This document shows, in pieces, positions 42,309 through 51,685 of a stretch of DNA of 64,000 nt. This stretch comes from Pseudoduganella flava (GTDB lineage: Bacteria; Pseudomonadota; Gammaproteobacteria; Burkholderiales; Burkholderiaceae_D), in NCBI RefSeq assembly GCF_007830495.1, contig NZ_VLKW01000008.1, positions 124,001 through 188,000 of the forward strand, in the 5' to 3' direction. The position numbers and the translations under genes are program-made. The number at the start of each line of letters is the position of its first letter. Position 1 is the stretch's first letter. The notes beneath the pieces were generated by a model. The model had not been told where the DNA came from. It ran no database searches and saw nothing but the letters and a program-made list of their open reading frames with translations.

Positions 42309-44357
42309 ATGAACAAGACAACGATCTTCCTGATCGCGGGAGGGCTGTGCGCGGCCGTCACGACGCAGGCGCAACAGATGGATGCGGCAGCCAGGGTTGA
42401 ACTGGTAGGACACTACGATAACGGCATCGGGACCTCGGACGGGGCCAGCCAGGGTTCCGTCACGGCGGAGTTGATGGCCAGTCGCCCGGCGCTGCGTCCC
42501 GGCGAACTGCTGGAGTTCGTGCCTGGCGTGATCGTCACGCAGCACTCCGGCGACGGCAAGGCCAACCAGTACTACCTGCGCGGGTTCAACCTGGATCACG
42601 GAACGGATTTCGCGACCTTCGTCGACGGCATGCCGGTCAATATGCGCACCCACGCGCATGGGCAAGGCTACACGGACCTGAACTTCCTGATCCCGGAACT
42701 GGTGGACCGGATCAACTACCGCAAAGGCCCTTACTATGCGGACGAAGGCGACTTCGCGTCGGCCGGCGCCGCGCGCATGACGCTGGCCAACCGGCTGAAG
42801 GAAAACACCGCCGCCGTCACCGTCGGCGAGCACCAGTACGTCCGCTCCGTGCTCACCGGCTCGACGCCGCTGGGCGCGGGGAATCTTCTGTACGGCGCGG
42901 AGTACGCCCACAACGACGGGCAGTGGGTGGTGCCGGAAGCGTTCCACAAGAGCCTGGGCGTGCTGCGTTACTCGCAGGGCGCCAGGGACGACCAGTTCAC
43001 CGTCACCGGGATGTTCTACCAGGGCGCCTGGTATGCCAGCAACCAGATTCCGCTGCGCGCGGTGCAGGGTGGCCGGATCGATCGCTACGGCACGATCGAT
43101 CCCAGCGATGCGGGCGAAACGTCGCGCTACAGCCTGTCGGCGACGCTGCGCAAGCGCAGCGCCGACAGGCTGCTGCAGGCGAATGCCTACGTCGTGCAAT
43201 CGGCATTGACGCTGTTCGCCAACTTCACCTACTTCCTCGACGATCCGGAAAACGGCGACCAGACCCGCCAGACCGAGAAGCGCCGCATGGGCGGCTTCGA
43301 CATTGCGCACACGTGGTTCAGTCACTGGGGCACGCTGGACATCGCCAACAAGGTGGGGGTGCAGGGGCGCTACGACTACCTGTCGCCGCTGGCGCTGTAC
43401 GCCACGCGCGACCAGCGCACGCTGCGCACGATCAGCGAGTCCACCGTGAGGGAGGGCAGTGTCGGCCTCTTCGTCGAGAACACGATCAAGTGGCGCGACT
43501 GGCTGCGGACCACGGCGGGCCTGCGCCACGACCGCTATCGCTTCGACGTGGCCAGCGACATCGCCGAGAACTCCGGCAAGGTCGGCGCCGGCACGACGTC
43601 GCCGAAGCTGGGCATCGTACTGGGTCCCTGGGCGGCGACCGAATTGTTCGTGCAATACGGCGCGGGCTTTCACAGCAACGATGCGCGCGGCACCACCGTC
43701 CACCTGGCGCCGAAGGAGCGCGAGCCGGTCGATCCGGTCACGCCGCTCGTCAAGACGCGCGGCGCCGAGATCGGTGCCCGGACGGAAATCGTCCCCGGCC
43801 TGCAAAGCTCGCTCGCCGTGTGGAAGCTGCGCGCGGCCTCCGAACTGGTGTTCTCCGGCGATGCGGGCGACACGTCGCCCAGCCGCGGCAGCAAACGTTC
43901 CGGCGTCGAATGGAACAACCACTACATCGCGAATGCGGGGCTGCTGCTCGACCTCGACCTGGCCTGGTCGCGCGCCCGCTACACGGGGCATGACGAAGCG
44001 GGCGACCACATTCCCGGCGCGATCGGCAAGGTGGCGTCGTTCGGCGCCACCATGACCAACGTCGGCCCGTGGTCGGCCGCTTTCCAGATGCGCTACATCG
44101 GGCCTCGCCCGCTGATCGAAGACGACAGCCAGCGCTCGGGCACCACCGCGATCGCGTATGCGCGGCTCGGCTACCGCTTCAACCGGCGCTGGGCTGCGCA
44201 ACTGGATGCGTTCAACCTGTTCGATCGCAGGGTCAGCGACGTGGACTACTACTATGCCTCGCGCCTGCCGGGAGAGCCGGCGGAAGGCGTGGCGGACATC
44301 CACTATCATCCGGCGGAGCGCCGTTCCTTCCGGTTGACGGTGAAGGCGTCGTTCTGA
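42309..44357 (+). CDS. TonB-dependent receptor under cobalamin riboswitch control
   Basis: A 682-residue outer-membrane receptor. Signal peptide IFLIAGGLCAAVTTQAQ, then a plug domain (ELLEFVPGVIVTQHSGDG, QYYLRGFNLDHGTDFATFVDG, YRKGPYYADEGDF) and a barrel ending FRLTVKASF. It belongs to a family with the RGFNLDHGTDF plug segment, distinct from the classical BtuB plug, yet the riboswitch implies a cobalamin or cobalamin-related substrate. No btuCDF or cobalamin genes lie nearby, so other components must be elsewhere. The start at 42309 fits the signal peptide. Confidence 0.88.
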   Translation: MNKTTIFLIAGGLCAAVTTQAQQMDAAARVELVGHYDNGIGTSDGASQGSVTAELMASRPALRPGELLEFVPGVIVTQHSGDGKANQYYLRGFNLDHGTDFATFVDGMPVNMRTHAHGQGYTDLNFLIPELVDRINYRKGPYYADEGDFASAGAARMTLANRLKENTAAVTVGEHQYVRSVLTGSTPLGAGNLLYGAEYAHNDGQWVVPEAFHKSLGVLRYSQGARDDQFTVTGMFYQGAWYASNQIPLRAVQGGRIDRYGTIDPSDAGETSRYSLSATLRKRSADRLLQANAYVVQSALTLFANFTYFLDDPENGDQTRQTEKRRMGGFDIAHTWFSHWGTLDIANKVGVQGRYDYLSPLALYATRDQRTLRTISESTVREGSVGLFVENTIKWRDWLRTTAGLRHDRYRFDVASDIAENSGKVGAGTTSPKLGIVLGPWAATELFVQYGAGFHSNDARGTTVHLAPKEREPVDPVTPLVKTRGAEIGARTEIVPGLQSSLAVWKLRAASELVFSGDAGDTSPSRGSKRSGVEWNNHYIANAGLLLDLDLAWSRARYTGHDEAGDHIPGAIGKVASFGATMTNVGPWSAAFQMRYIGPRPLIEDDSQRSGTTAIAYARLGYRFNRRWAAQLDAFNLFDRRVSDVDYYYASRLPGEPAEGVADIHYHPAERRSFRLTVKASF

Positions 44358-44628
44358 GGGCGCTGTCACCGAGCTGGGCGCCATCGGTTGGTTTGCTGTC
44401 TTAACTGCACAACAGCGATATAGCGCCATGCGCCACCTCAACAAATTTACAACGGAAGCGTGACATTTTCGCGCCATTTTCAACCAAATTTGATCCGCAT
44501 CCCCCAAATCGGGCTGTTACCGATGTTTTCCTAAGGTAACATCTTCTCGGTTAGTTGCTATCGAGAAATTCAAAAATATAAATTCCGCAACTGAAATTGC
44601 AACTGGGAAAATCCAAACTGAGGCCTAC

Positions 44629-46323
44629 ATGAATTTTTTCCGTAATCTCGCCATCGGCAAACGTCTCGCACTCGGCTTTGCCGTCACGATCTCACTGGCG
44701 ATCGCCATCGCGGCCATCGCGCTGTGGCGCTTGAACGACGTGGCCAATGCCACCCGCGCGATGCTCGACTCGCCGCTGGCGAAGGAACGCCTGATCAGCG
44801 ACTGGTCCGGCAAGATCGACAGCGGCGTGCGCCGCACGACGGCGATCGCCAAGTCGAGCGACCTGTCGCTGGGCGCCTACTTCGCCGACGAGAGCAAGAA
44901 GTCGTCGGCCCTGTCGACGGAGCTGCAGAAAAAGATCGAGGAACTGATCGTCACCGACGAGGAAAAGGCGCTGTTCGCGAAGATCTCCGAGCAGCGCAAG
45001 GTCTATCTGAGCTCGCGCGACCAGATCGCCAAGCTGAAGACGGCCGGCCAGCTGGACGAGGCGGGCAAGGTGTTCGACTCCGTGTTCGTGCCCGGCACCA
45101 CCGCCTACCAGGCCGCCGTGCAGGAGCTGCTGCAGCTGCAGCGCGCGCAGATCGACCGCAACGCCAAGCATATCGACGAGATCAACAGCCGCAGCCGGCA
45201 GCTCGTGCTGACGTTGACGCTGCTGGTCTTCGTGCTGGGCTCGGCCAGCGCCTGGTGGCTGACGATCGGCATCACGCGCCCGCTGCATGCGGCCGTCGAG
45301 ACCGCGACGCGCGTCGCATCCGGCGACCTGACGAGCCGCATCGAGGCCACCGGCAACGATGAAACGGGCACGCTGCTGCGCGCCCTCGCGGAGATGAACC
45401 GTTCGCTGTTCAACATCGTGACGCAAGTGCGCAGCGGCACCGACAGCATCAAGGTCGCGTCGGCGGAGATCGCCGCCGGCAACCACGACCTGTCCTCGCG
45501 CACCGAGGAGCAGGCCAGCGCGCTGGAGGAAACCGCATCGTCGATGGAAGAGCTGACGTCCACCGTGCGCGCCAATGCGGACAGCGCGCGGCAGGCCAAC
45601 GACATGGCCGCCGCTGCCGCCAGCGCCGCCGCGAAAGGGGGCGACGTGGTGCAGCAGGTGGTCGGCCGCATGAATTCGATCGATGCCGCGTCGAAGAAGA
45701 TCGTCGACATCATCGGCACCATCGACGGCATCGCCTTCCAGACCAATATCCTCGCATTGAACGCCGCCGTCGAGGCGGCGCGGGCGGGCGAGCAGGGGCG
45801 CGGCTTTGCCGTCGTGGCGGGTGAGGTGCGCAACCTGGCGCAGCGCAGCGCCACGGCGGCCCGCGAGATCAAGGAGCTGATCGGCGCTTCCGTGTCCGAA
45901 GTGGCCGAGGGCAGCCGCCTCGTGTCGCAAGCCGGCAGCACGATGGAGGAGATCGTCGCCAGCGTGCAGCGGGTCAGCGGCGTGATCGGCGAGATCACGG
46001 CGGCCAGCGCCGAGCAGAGCACGGGCATCGAGGAAGTGAACCGCGCGATCGGCCAGATGGACGCCGTGACGCAGCAGAACGCCGCGCTGGTCGAGGAATC
46101 CGCGGCCGCCGCGGAATCGATGCAGCACCAGGCCAATGCGCTGGCCGAGGTGGTCAAGGTGTTCAACACGGGAGCACAACGCGCATCGGCCGTGGCGGTG
46201 CAGGCCGCGCCACGCAAGCCGGTGACGGCGGCGCGCAAGATCGCCCCAGTACCAGCCCCCGCGCCGGCCGTGCGCAAGCCGGTCATGGCCGCGGCAGCGG
46301 GCGACGATTGGGAAGAGTTCTAA
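44629..46323 (+). CDS. Methyl-accepting chemotaxis protein (4HB-MCP type)
   Basis: A 564-residue chemoreceptor. Helix 1 (LALGFAVTISLAIAIAAIALW) and helix 2 (LVLTLTLLVFVLGSASAWWLTIGI) enclose a four-helix-bundle periplasmic domain of about 165 residues. A HAMP domain (RPLHAAVETATRVASGDLTSRI) and a long coiled-coil signalling domain follow, with the hairpin tip GIAFQTNILALNAAVEAARAGEQGRGFAVVA. A flexible Pro/Ala-rich tail ends in the pentapeptide DWEEF, which resembles the NWETF tether for CheR and CheB, suggesting a methylation-competent, high-abundance type. The ligand is unknown. Confidence 0.92.
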   Translation: MNFFRNLAIGKRLALGFAVTISLAIAIAAIALWRLNDVANATRAMLDSPLAKERLISDWSGKIDSGVRRTTAIAKSSDLSLGAYFADESKKSSALSTELQKKIEELIVTDEEKALFAKISEQRKVYLSSRDQIAKLKTAGQLDEAGKVFDSVFVPGTTAYQAAVQELLQLQRAQIDRNAKHIDEINSRSRQLVLTLTLLVFVLGSASAWWLTIGITRPLHAAVETATRVASGDLTSRIEATGNDETGTLLRALAEMNRSLFNIVTQVRSGTDSIKVASAEIAAGNHDLSSRTEEQASALEETASSMEELTSTVRANADSARQANDMAAAAASAAAKGGDVVQQVVGRMNSIDAASKKIVDIIGTIDGIAFQTNILALNAAVEAARAGEQGRGFAVVAGEVRNLAQRSATAAREIKELIGASVSEVAEGSRLVSQAGSTMEEIVASVQRVSGVIGEITAASAEQSTGIEEVNRAIGQMDAVTQQNAALVEESAAAAESMQHQANALAEVVKVFNTGAQRASAVAVQAAPRKPVTAARKIAPVPAPAPAVRKPVMAAAAGDDWEEF

Positions 46324-46326
46324 GCG

Positions 46327-46878
46327 ATGGCCACGCGTATGAACCGACCGCACCTGTTTGTTCTTGGGATATCGCTGGCCTATGCGGTGTGCGTCCATGC
46401 CCAATCCGGGGAAGACGAGCGGCTGGTGCGCGGGCGCGCCTCCTATCTCCCCGCTTCCACCTACGCGCTGCTGCAAAAGGTCGAGCGCTTCTGCAGTACG
46501 GCCGACAAATCCGCCCGCGAGCCATTTGCCAAGGCGCTCAAGGCGTGGCACGGACGGCATGCCGAGCTGTTGGCGGAGAACGCCAGTGTGCGCGATGAGC
46601 TTCTTGCCGAGGCGGCCGCGCCCGGCGCGCCGGCAGGGCTGAAGGCGACACTCGACGATGTGCTGAACGTGCAGGTCGTCCGGCAGATCGACGCGGATTA
46701 CAAGAAGATGGTGCCGCCGGATTCCTCGCGCGGATGGGCCGGCAAGGCATTCGTGTGTGGTGCGAACGCCGGCCTGATCGACCAGGGGAACTTCGATCTT
46801 TCCCGCATCGATCCGGCCGTCGCCGCGTATCTGGAGAAGCGCTTGCAGGCCAGGCGGTCGGGCACGGCCGTGCCTTGA
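46327..46878 (+). CDS. Small secreted hypothetical protein
   Basis: A 183-residue protein with an N-terminal signal peptide (LFVLGISLAYAVCVHAQ) and a mostly helical mature part with two cysteines (FCSTADK and FVCGANAG) that could form a disulfide. It begins three bases after the chemoreceptor stop, so it may be co-transcribed; a second ATG at 46339 is possible. It converges on mdcH. No family recognised. Confidence 0.7.
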   Translation: MATRMNRPHLFVLGISLAYAVCVHAQSGEDERLVRGRASYLPASTYALLQKVERFCSTADKSAREPFAKALKAWHGRHAELLAENASVRDELLAEAAAPGAPAGLKATLDDVLNVQVVRQIDADYKKMVPPDSSRGWAGKAFVCGANAGLIDQGNFDLSRIDPAVAAYLEKRLQARRSGTAVP

Positions 46879-46918
46879 AGTGACACGCTGGCGGCGCAGC
46901 CCGACGGGCGCGCCATGG

Positions 46919-47845
46919 TCAGGCACGGTACTGCCGCACCAGGCTGACGACGTCGGCCAGCGCCATGCCGTCGCAGGCGACCGCCAGGTTGCCGAACATG
47001 GGTTGCGCCAGTTTCGTCAGCACGCTCCCGGTGGGCATTTCGATGGCCAGCCGGGCGCCCCGTTCCCAGGCGTGGCGCAGCGCGTCGTCCCAGCGCACTT
47101 GGCGGGCCATATTGCCGGCCAGGTCGGCGCGGATGCGCGCGCCGTCGAACAGCGCCCGTCCCAGGCTGCCGCTGACGTACGTGATGTGGGGCGCCTGGAA
47201 CGGCACGCTGGCCATCGAGTCGGCCAGCGCGGCCGCCTGCGCGGCGAACAGCTCGCAGTGCGACGGCACGCTGACGGCAAGCCGTTCCGCCTTCGCGCCA
47301 AGGCCGCTGTCCCGCACCAGTTCGGCCACCGCGGCCAGCGCGTCGTCCGCGCCGGCGATCACTTGCTGGCGCGGGCCGTTCAGGTTCGCCACGTACACGG
47401 GGCTTCCGGCACGGTGGACCCGTGCGACCAGCGCTTCCAGCTGCGCGACCGGCAAGCCGCTGACCGCCGTCATGCCGTAGCCGGATGGGTAGGCTTCCTC
47501 CATCAACCGGCCCCGCAGCGCGACCATGCGCACCGCATCCTCGAAATCCAATACGCCCGCGGTGACGGCGGCGGGATACGCGCCGATCGACAGGCCGGCA
47601 ACGATGTCCGGCACCGCGCCCAACGTGGCGAGGCGGCGTGCCGTCGCCACGCCGCAAATCAGCAGGGACAGTTGCGTCGCCACCGTCGAGCGCAGCGCAT
47701 CGGCCGTGTCGAGTTTCAGCGGATCGTGGCCCAGCGCGGCGGCGGCTTGCGCCAGCGTGGCCGCCGTCTCGGCGCAGTCGGGCAGGTCGTGCAGCATGCC
47801 GGGCCGCTGCGCGCCCTGGCCGGGGAAGGTAAACAGCACGGTCAT
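46919..47845 (-). CDS. mdcH: Malonate decarboxylase subunit MdcH (malonyl-CoA:ACP transacylase)
   Basis: A 308-residue acyltransferase of the FabD fold. FTFPGQGAQRPGM begins it, and the nucleophile elbow is AGLSIGAYPAAV (GLSIG in place of the usual GHSLG). SVPSHCELF supplies the histidine region. MdcH loads the first malonyl group onto the acyl carrier subunit MdcC when the decarboxylase is activated. Its start overlaps the mdcG stop by four bases (ATGA), and it is the last gene of the mdc operon. Confidence 0.93.
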   Translation of the reverse strand: MTVLFTFPGQGAQRPGMLHDLPDCAETAATLAQAAAALGHDPLKLDTADALRSTVATQLSLLICGVATARRLATLGAVPDIVAGLSIGAYPAAVTAGVLDFEDAVRMVALRGRLMEEAYPSGYGMTAVSGLPVAQLEALVARVHRAGSPVYVANLNGPRQQVIAGADDALAAVAELVRDSGLGAKAERLAVSVPSHCELFAAQAAALADSMASVPFQAPHITYVSGSLGRALFDGARIRADLAGNMARQVRWDDALRHAWERGARLAIEMPTGSVLTKLAQPMFGNLAVACDGMALADVVSLVRQYRA

Positions 47846-48465
47846 GCCGCCACTGCTTGGTGCCACGGGTCGGACACGAGCACAGGCCCGTGCGCCGTCT
47901 TCACCAGCACGCGGCCGCCGCGCGCATAGTCGGCCAGCGCGAAGCCGCCGGTTCCCGTGTCGACCTGGATGTCCACACGCACCGCAGCATCGGCCTGCAT
48001 GCGCAGCAGTTGCTCCAGCGTGGCCGTGGCCAGCGGAGCGGGGGAGCGCACCAGCAGATCCAGGTCGCTGTCCGCGCGCAGCACGGGCAGGCCGCAGGCC
48101 AGCTGGAAGCCGGCGCCGCCGGCCGGGCCCCACGCGACACCCAGTTCGTCCAGCCGCGGCGCCAGCGCGGCCAGCACTTGCAGCGCCGGCATGGCCGGGT
48201 CGCCCGTGCCGGCCTGCCGTGCCAGCATCTCCGGCGTGACGATCCGTGCCACGGAGGCCGCCTGTACATAGCCCTTGCAACGCTCGCTGCGCGTTCGGCC
48301 GCGCGCGCCGGCGGGCACGCGCCCGTCCGCAACCGCTTCGCGCCGCACCACCAGCGGTGCGCGGGCGTGCCACGCCGCATCCAGCCATGCCGGCCAGGCG
48401 CCGGCCGGCTCGAAGCGCTCCAGCGCGTGCAGGAACAGCAGGTCATGCGGCCGCGGTGCCATCAT
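47842..48465 (-). CDS. mdcG: Malonate decarboxylase holo-ACP synthase MdcG
   Basis: A 207-residue phosphoribosyl-dephospho-CoA transferase that attaches the 2'-(5''-phosphoribosyl)-3'-dephospho-CoA prosthetic group to MdcC. LRADSDLDLLVRSP gives the DSDxD nucleotidyltransferase motif (DSDLD) and RVDIQVDTGTGGF the other acidic residues. The start shares ATGA with the madM stop. The nearby mdcB gene makes the matching cofactor. Confidence 0.9.
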   Translation of the reverse strand: MMAPRPHDLLFLHALERFEPAGAWPAWLDAAWHARAPLVVRREAVADGRVPAGARGRTRSERCKGYVQAASVARIVTPEMLARQAGTGDPAMPALQVLAALAPRLDELGVAWGPAGGAGFQLACGLPVLRADSDLDLLVRSPAPLATATLEQLLRMQADAAVRVDIQVDTGTGGFALADYARGGRVLVKTAHGPVLVSDPWHQAVAA

Positions 48466-49226
48466 TCCACCAGCGCGCGCGTGGCGAAGTACAGCAGCGA
48501 AGGGCCGAGCAGGCACCCGAGGCCCGTGTGGAACGTGGCGACGAGCGCGCCATACGGCACCAGCTTGCGGTCCGTGGCGGCAAGGCCCGCGGAGACGCCG
48601 CTGACGGTGCCGGCCAGGCCGCCGAACACCATCGCCGAACGGGGCGTGCGCAGGCGCAGGAAGCCGGCGGCGGCCGGCGTGCCGACCATCACGACGATGG
48701 CCTTGATCAGGCCTGCGGCGATGCTGAGTGCCATCACGTCCGAGCTGGCGCCGATCGCCGCGCCGGTCACGGGGCCGACGATGTACGTCACCGCACCGGC
48801 GCCGATCGTCGTGATGCTGACGGCATCGCGGTAGCCGAACGCATAGGCCACGCAGGCGCCCACGATGAACGGCAGGAAGGTGCCGAGCAGCAGTGCCACG
48901 ACGCCCACCATGCCGGCCTTGCGGGCTTCCACCACCTGCACCTCGAACGCGGTGGCGACGATGGCGAAGTCGCGCAGCATCGCGCCGCCCATCAGGCCGA
49001 CGCCGGCAAACAGCTTCACGTCCGCCAGGCCCTTCGTGCCGCCCGTCTCCAGGCCGCCCCAGTACGCGAGGCCCAGGCCGATCAGGATCGCGATCGCCGA
49101 GCCGTGCACGCGGCCCATCGTCAGGCGCTGCGACAGCTGCATCGCCACCCACATCACCAACCCAACCAGCGTGAACGCCAGCACCAGGCCGTTGTGCTGG
49201 AACGTCTTCTCAAGCAGTTCGATCAT
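48462..49226 (-). CDS. madM: Malonate transporter subunit MadM
   Basis: A 254-residue membrane protein with about seven to eight hydrophobic segments. FTLVGLVMWVAMQLSQRLTMGR, GLGLAYWGGLETGGTKGLAD, and ITTIGAGAVTYIVGPVTGAAIG are typical MadM segments. With MadL it forms the sodium- or proton-coupled malonate importer. GAGGAGAACGCG precedes the start, and madL ends ten bases upstream. Confidence 0.92.
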   Translation of the reverse strand: MIELLEKTFQHNGLVLAFTLVGLVMWVAMQLSQRLTMGRVHGSAIAILIGLGLAYWGGLETGGTKGLADVKLFAGVGLMGGAMLRDFAIVATAFEVQVVEARKAGMVGVVALLLGTFLPFIVGACVAYAFGYRDAVSITTIGAGAVTYIVGPVTGAAIGASSDVMALSIAAGLIKAIVVMVGTPAAAGFLRLRTPRSAMVFGGLAGTVSGVSAGLAATDRKLVPYGALVATFHTGLGCLLGPSLLYFATRALVE

Positions 49227-49236
49227 CGCGTTCTCC

Positions 49237-49626
49237 TCAGACGGCGGTGGCGGCGTGGTGCGGCACCGTGGCCGGCTTCTCGCCACGGTTGATCAGCGCG
49301 ATGCAGCAGCCGCACACAAAGACGCTGCCCACCGCGGCCAGCAGCGCGATCGGGCCGCCGCGCAGCGCGGTGACGACGTTCTGCTGCGCCGCCATCGCCA
49401 CCACGACGGGGATGTACATCGCGCCCCAGAACGCCACGCCCATCTCGGTCGGCTGCGGCATCCAGCCGCGCTTGTGCAGCCAGAGGCGGGCGGCGATCAG
49501 CAGCAGCATCGCGATGCCGACGCCGCCGACGTTGGTGCGGGCGCCGAGCAGGGTGCCCAGCAGGTCGCCGAGGAAAATGCCCAGCAGGTGGCACAGGGCC
49601 AGTAGTGCGGTTCCGTAAATGACCAT
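49237..49626 (-). CDS. madL: Malonate transporter subunit MadL
   Basis: A 129-residue membrane protein with four predicted helices (LLALCHLLGIFLGDLLGTLLGA, IAMLLLIAARLWLH, VAFWGAMYIPVVVAMAAQQNVV, LLAAVGSVFVCGCCIALI). It pairs with MadM. The ATG at 49626 is preferred over an upstream TTG because GGAGA lies the right distance before it. The madLM pair interrupts the mdc subunit genes between mdcE and mdcG. Confidence 0.9.
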   Translation of the reverse strand: MVIYGTALLALCHLLGIFLGDLLGTLLGARTNVGGVGIAMLLLIAARLWLHKRGWMPQPTEMGVAFWGAMYIPVVVAMAAQQNVVTALRGGPIALLAAVGSVFVCGCCIALINRGEKPATVPHHAATAV

Positions 49627-49716
49627 CTTGAATGTCTCCGTGTTCAAGTTCGCTTCAGGATAAGCGGCCGCCGCGTTAGTTTTATTATGCGTGCGGCCGG
49701 TCGTGCGGTGGTGCTG

Positions 49717-50535
49717 TCAGCTGCCTCCTTTCCACTGCTCGCGCAGCAACTGGCGCACGCGCCGCGAGGCAGTGCGGTGCGCGCCGCCGTGGCGGCTGGC
49801 GAGATCGCGCGCCGCGTCATGCGCGATGTCGATCAGTGCTTCCTCGAGCGCGGCGCGTACCAGCGCCACGTCCGCGGCAGAAGGCGAACCCGCGTTCTCC
49901 GGCCGCAGCACTTTCCACAACAGCCCCAGCGTAGCGTAGTTGCCGATGTCGTAGGCCATCGGCGGCACGCTTTGCGCCAGTGCTTCCAATGCCTCGACGG
50001 AGCGCAGCGTGATGCGCGCGGCGGATGCCTTGCCCATCGCGTGCACCATCACGCCGGGATCGTCCAGCGCGATCAGCCGGTTGGCCTGGTAGCCGTGCGC
50101 CAGGAAGGCGCCGGACATCGCCGGGCCCACCAGCAGCGCTATCACCGGATGGCCCGCCAGCCGCGCCTGCGCATACGCGCCCGCGGCACCGGCCAATGCC
50201 TGGTGGATGCCATACGCTTCCTCGCGGCGGCCGTAAGCCTGGCTGGCCACGTCGACGATCGCGACGATGGGGCGCTTGCGCTCGGCATCCACGTCCTGCG
50301 CGATCGTCCGCTGCACGGCCTGGGCCAGCTGCCAGCCTTCGACGAGGCCCACTTCGCCGTTGCGGGCGCGGGGGAAGCGATTGCCCGGATCGGGCACCAC
50401 GGCGATGAAGCGGGCCGGCTCGCCCGCCAGCACGCCGTCATGCGCGCGCACCGCAGGCCAGTCGTACAGCGCGGTGCCGCCGGCCAGCGCGGCCAGCCAC
50501 GTGGCGCCGCGGGCGGAGGTTGTTTGCTCGTTCAT
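49717..50535 (-). CDS. mdcE: Malonate decarboxylase subunit gamma MdcE
   Basis: A 272-residue carboxyltransferase-fold protein. With MdcD it releases CO2 from the malonyl thioester carried on MdcC. Typical segments are FPRARNGEVGLVEGW, VDVASQAYGRREEAYG and LLVGPAMSGAFLAHGYQANR. The start overlaps the mdcD stop by four bases. A 90-base gap separates it from madL. Confidence 0.92.
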   Translation of the reverse strand: MNEQTTSARGATWLAALAGGTALYDWPAVRAHDGVLAGEPARFIAVVPDPGNRFPRARNGEVGLVEGWQLAQAVQRTIAQDVDAERKRPIVAIVDVASQAYGRREEAYGIHQALAGAAGAYAQARLAGHPVIALLVGPAMSGAFLAHGYQANRLIALDDPGVMVHAMGKASAARITLRSVEALEALAQSVPPMAYDIGNYATLGLLWKVLRPENAGSPSAADVALVRAALEEALIDIAHDAARDLASRHGGAHRTASRRVRQLLREQWKGGS

Positions 50536-51380
50536 GCCAGTCCTTTCCCGTAGATCGTGCGCACGTCCGGTGCCACTGCCTGCTGGGCGGTGTCCACCTG
50601 CCCGAGCGCGGCGAGGAAGTCCGCGTAACGCTCGCTGCGATGGACGGCCGGCACGCCGGCCTGGAACAGCCGCGTGACGGTCGCGCGCACCGCGGCCGTA
50701 TCGTCGTCCACCAGCACGTCGGCCAGGTGCGTGGCGACGCGCTGCTCGCCGCCCGTCAGGTGCCAGATCAATGCGCGGTTGCGCGAATCGAATTCCGCGA
50801 GGCCCGCTTCCTGCTCGATCACCTGCGGCCCGTTCAGGCCAAGGCGGGCCTCGCGCGTCAGCACGAGGTAGGAGCACAGGCCGGCGGCGATCGACATGCC
50901 GCCATAGCAGCCCACGGTGCCGGCGCTGACGCCGATCACGGGCCGGTAGCGCCGCAGGTCGACGATCGCCGCCTGTATCTCGGCAATGGCGGCCAGGCCC
51001 AGGTTCGCTTCCTGCAGCCGCACGCCGCCCGTCTCGAACAGGATCACGGCCTGGGTCGGGATGCCGGCGCGGTTGTCGTCGGCCGCCAGTTCCAGCGCGC
51101 CGGCGATCTTGGCGCCGCCCACTTCGCCCATGCTGCCGCCCTGGAACGCGCCCTCGATGGCCAGCACCACCGTGGCCACGCCGTCGAGCAGGCCCTTGGC
51201 GACGATGACGCCGTCGTCCGCCTGGGTGACGAGGTTCTGCTGCGCGAGCCATGGCGAGGTGACGCGGTCGAACGGGCCGACGAGCTCACGCATCGAGCCC
51301 GCGTCGAGCAGGGCCTTGGCGCGGCTGCGCGCGCCCCGTTCGATGAAGCTGTCCCGCTGCAGCAAATGGTCGATGCTCAT
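50532..51380 (-). CDS. mdcD: Malonate decarboxylase subunit beta MdcD
   Basis: A 282-residue protein of the carboxyltransferase family. FIERGARSRAKALLDAGSMRE and GVIVAKGLLDGVATVVLAIEGAFQGGSMGEV mark the fold; VILFETGGVRLQEANLGLAA and GVSAGTVGCYGGMSI build the oxyanion-hole region. Its start overlaps the mdcC stop by four bases. Confidence 0.93.
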   Translation of the reverse strand: MSIDHLLQRDSFIERGARSRAKALLDAGSMRELVGPFDRVTSPWLAQQNLVTQADDGVIVAKGLLDGVATVVLAIEGAFQGGSMGEVGGAKIAGALELAADDNRAGIPTQAVILFETGGVRLQEANLGLAAIAEIQAAIVDLRRYRPVIGVSAGTVGCYGGMSIAAGLCSYLVLTREARLGLNGPQVIEQEAGLAEFDSRNRALIWHLTGGEQRVATHLADVLVDDDTAAVRATVTRLFQAGVPAVHRSERYADFLAALGQVDTAQQAVAPDVRTIYGKGLA

Positions 51381-51685
51381 GGTTGCCCTCCCTGCGCCGC
51401 ATCCTCGAAGGCCTGCTCGATGCGCATGCGCACCACGCCGGGCGTGGCGCCGTTGTCGTTGATCTCGATGGCCGCCGCAGGCAGTGCGCCGGCGGCGAAC
51501 ACGCGTTCCAGCAGCGCCTTCCACGTGGCGCCGTAACCGTCGACCGACGTCTGCACGGCGATCGTCGTCCGGCCCGGCGCGGCAGGTTCCAGCAGCACTT
51601 CCAGGTCGCCGGAAGCGACTACACCGGCGACGACGCGCGACGCGGCGGTCTGGCCGGCAGCGAATTCAAACTGCAATTTCTCCAT
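51377..51685 (-). CDS. mdcC: Malonate decarboxylase acyl carrier protein MdcC (delta subunit)
   Basis: A 102-residue carrier protein. Ser25, in VVASGDLEVLLEP, corresponds to the serine that carries the phosphoribosyl-dephospho-CoA group in Klebsiella. Acetyl and malonyl groups are exchanged on this arm during turnover. It overlaps both its neighbours (mdcB and mdcD), showing translational coupling. Confidence 0.92.
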   Translation of the reverse strand: MEKLQFEFAAGQTAASRVVAGVVASGDLEVLLEPAAPGRTTIAVQTSVDGYGATWKALLERVFAAGALPAAAIEINDNGATPGVVRMRIEQAFEDAAQGGQP

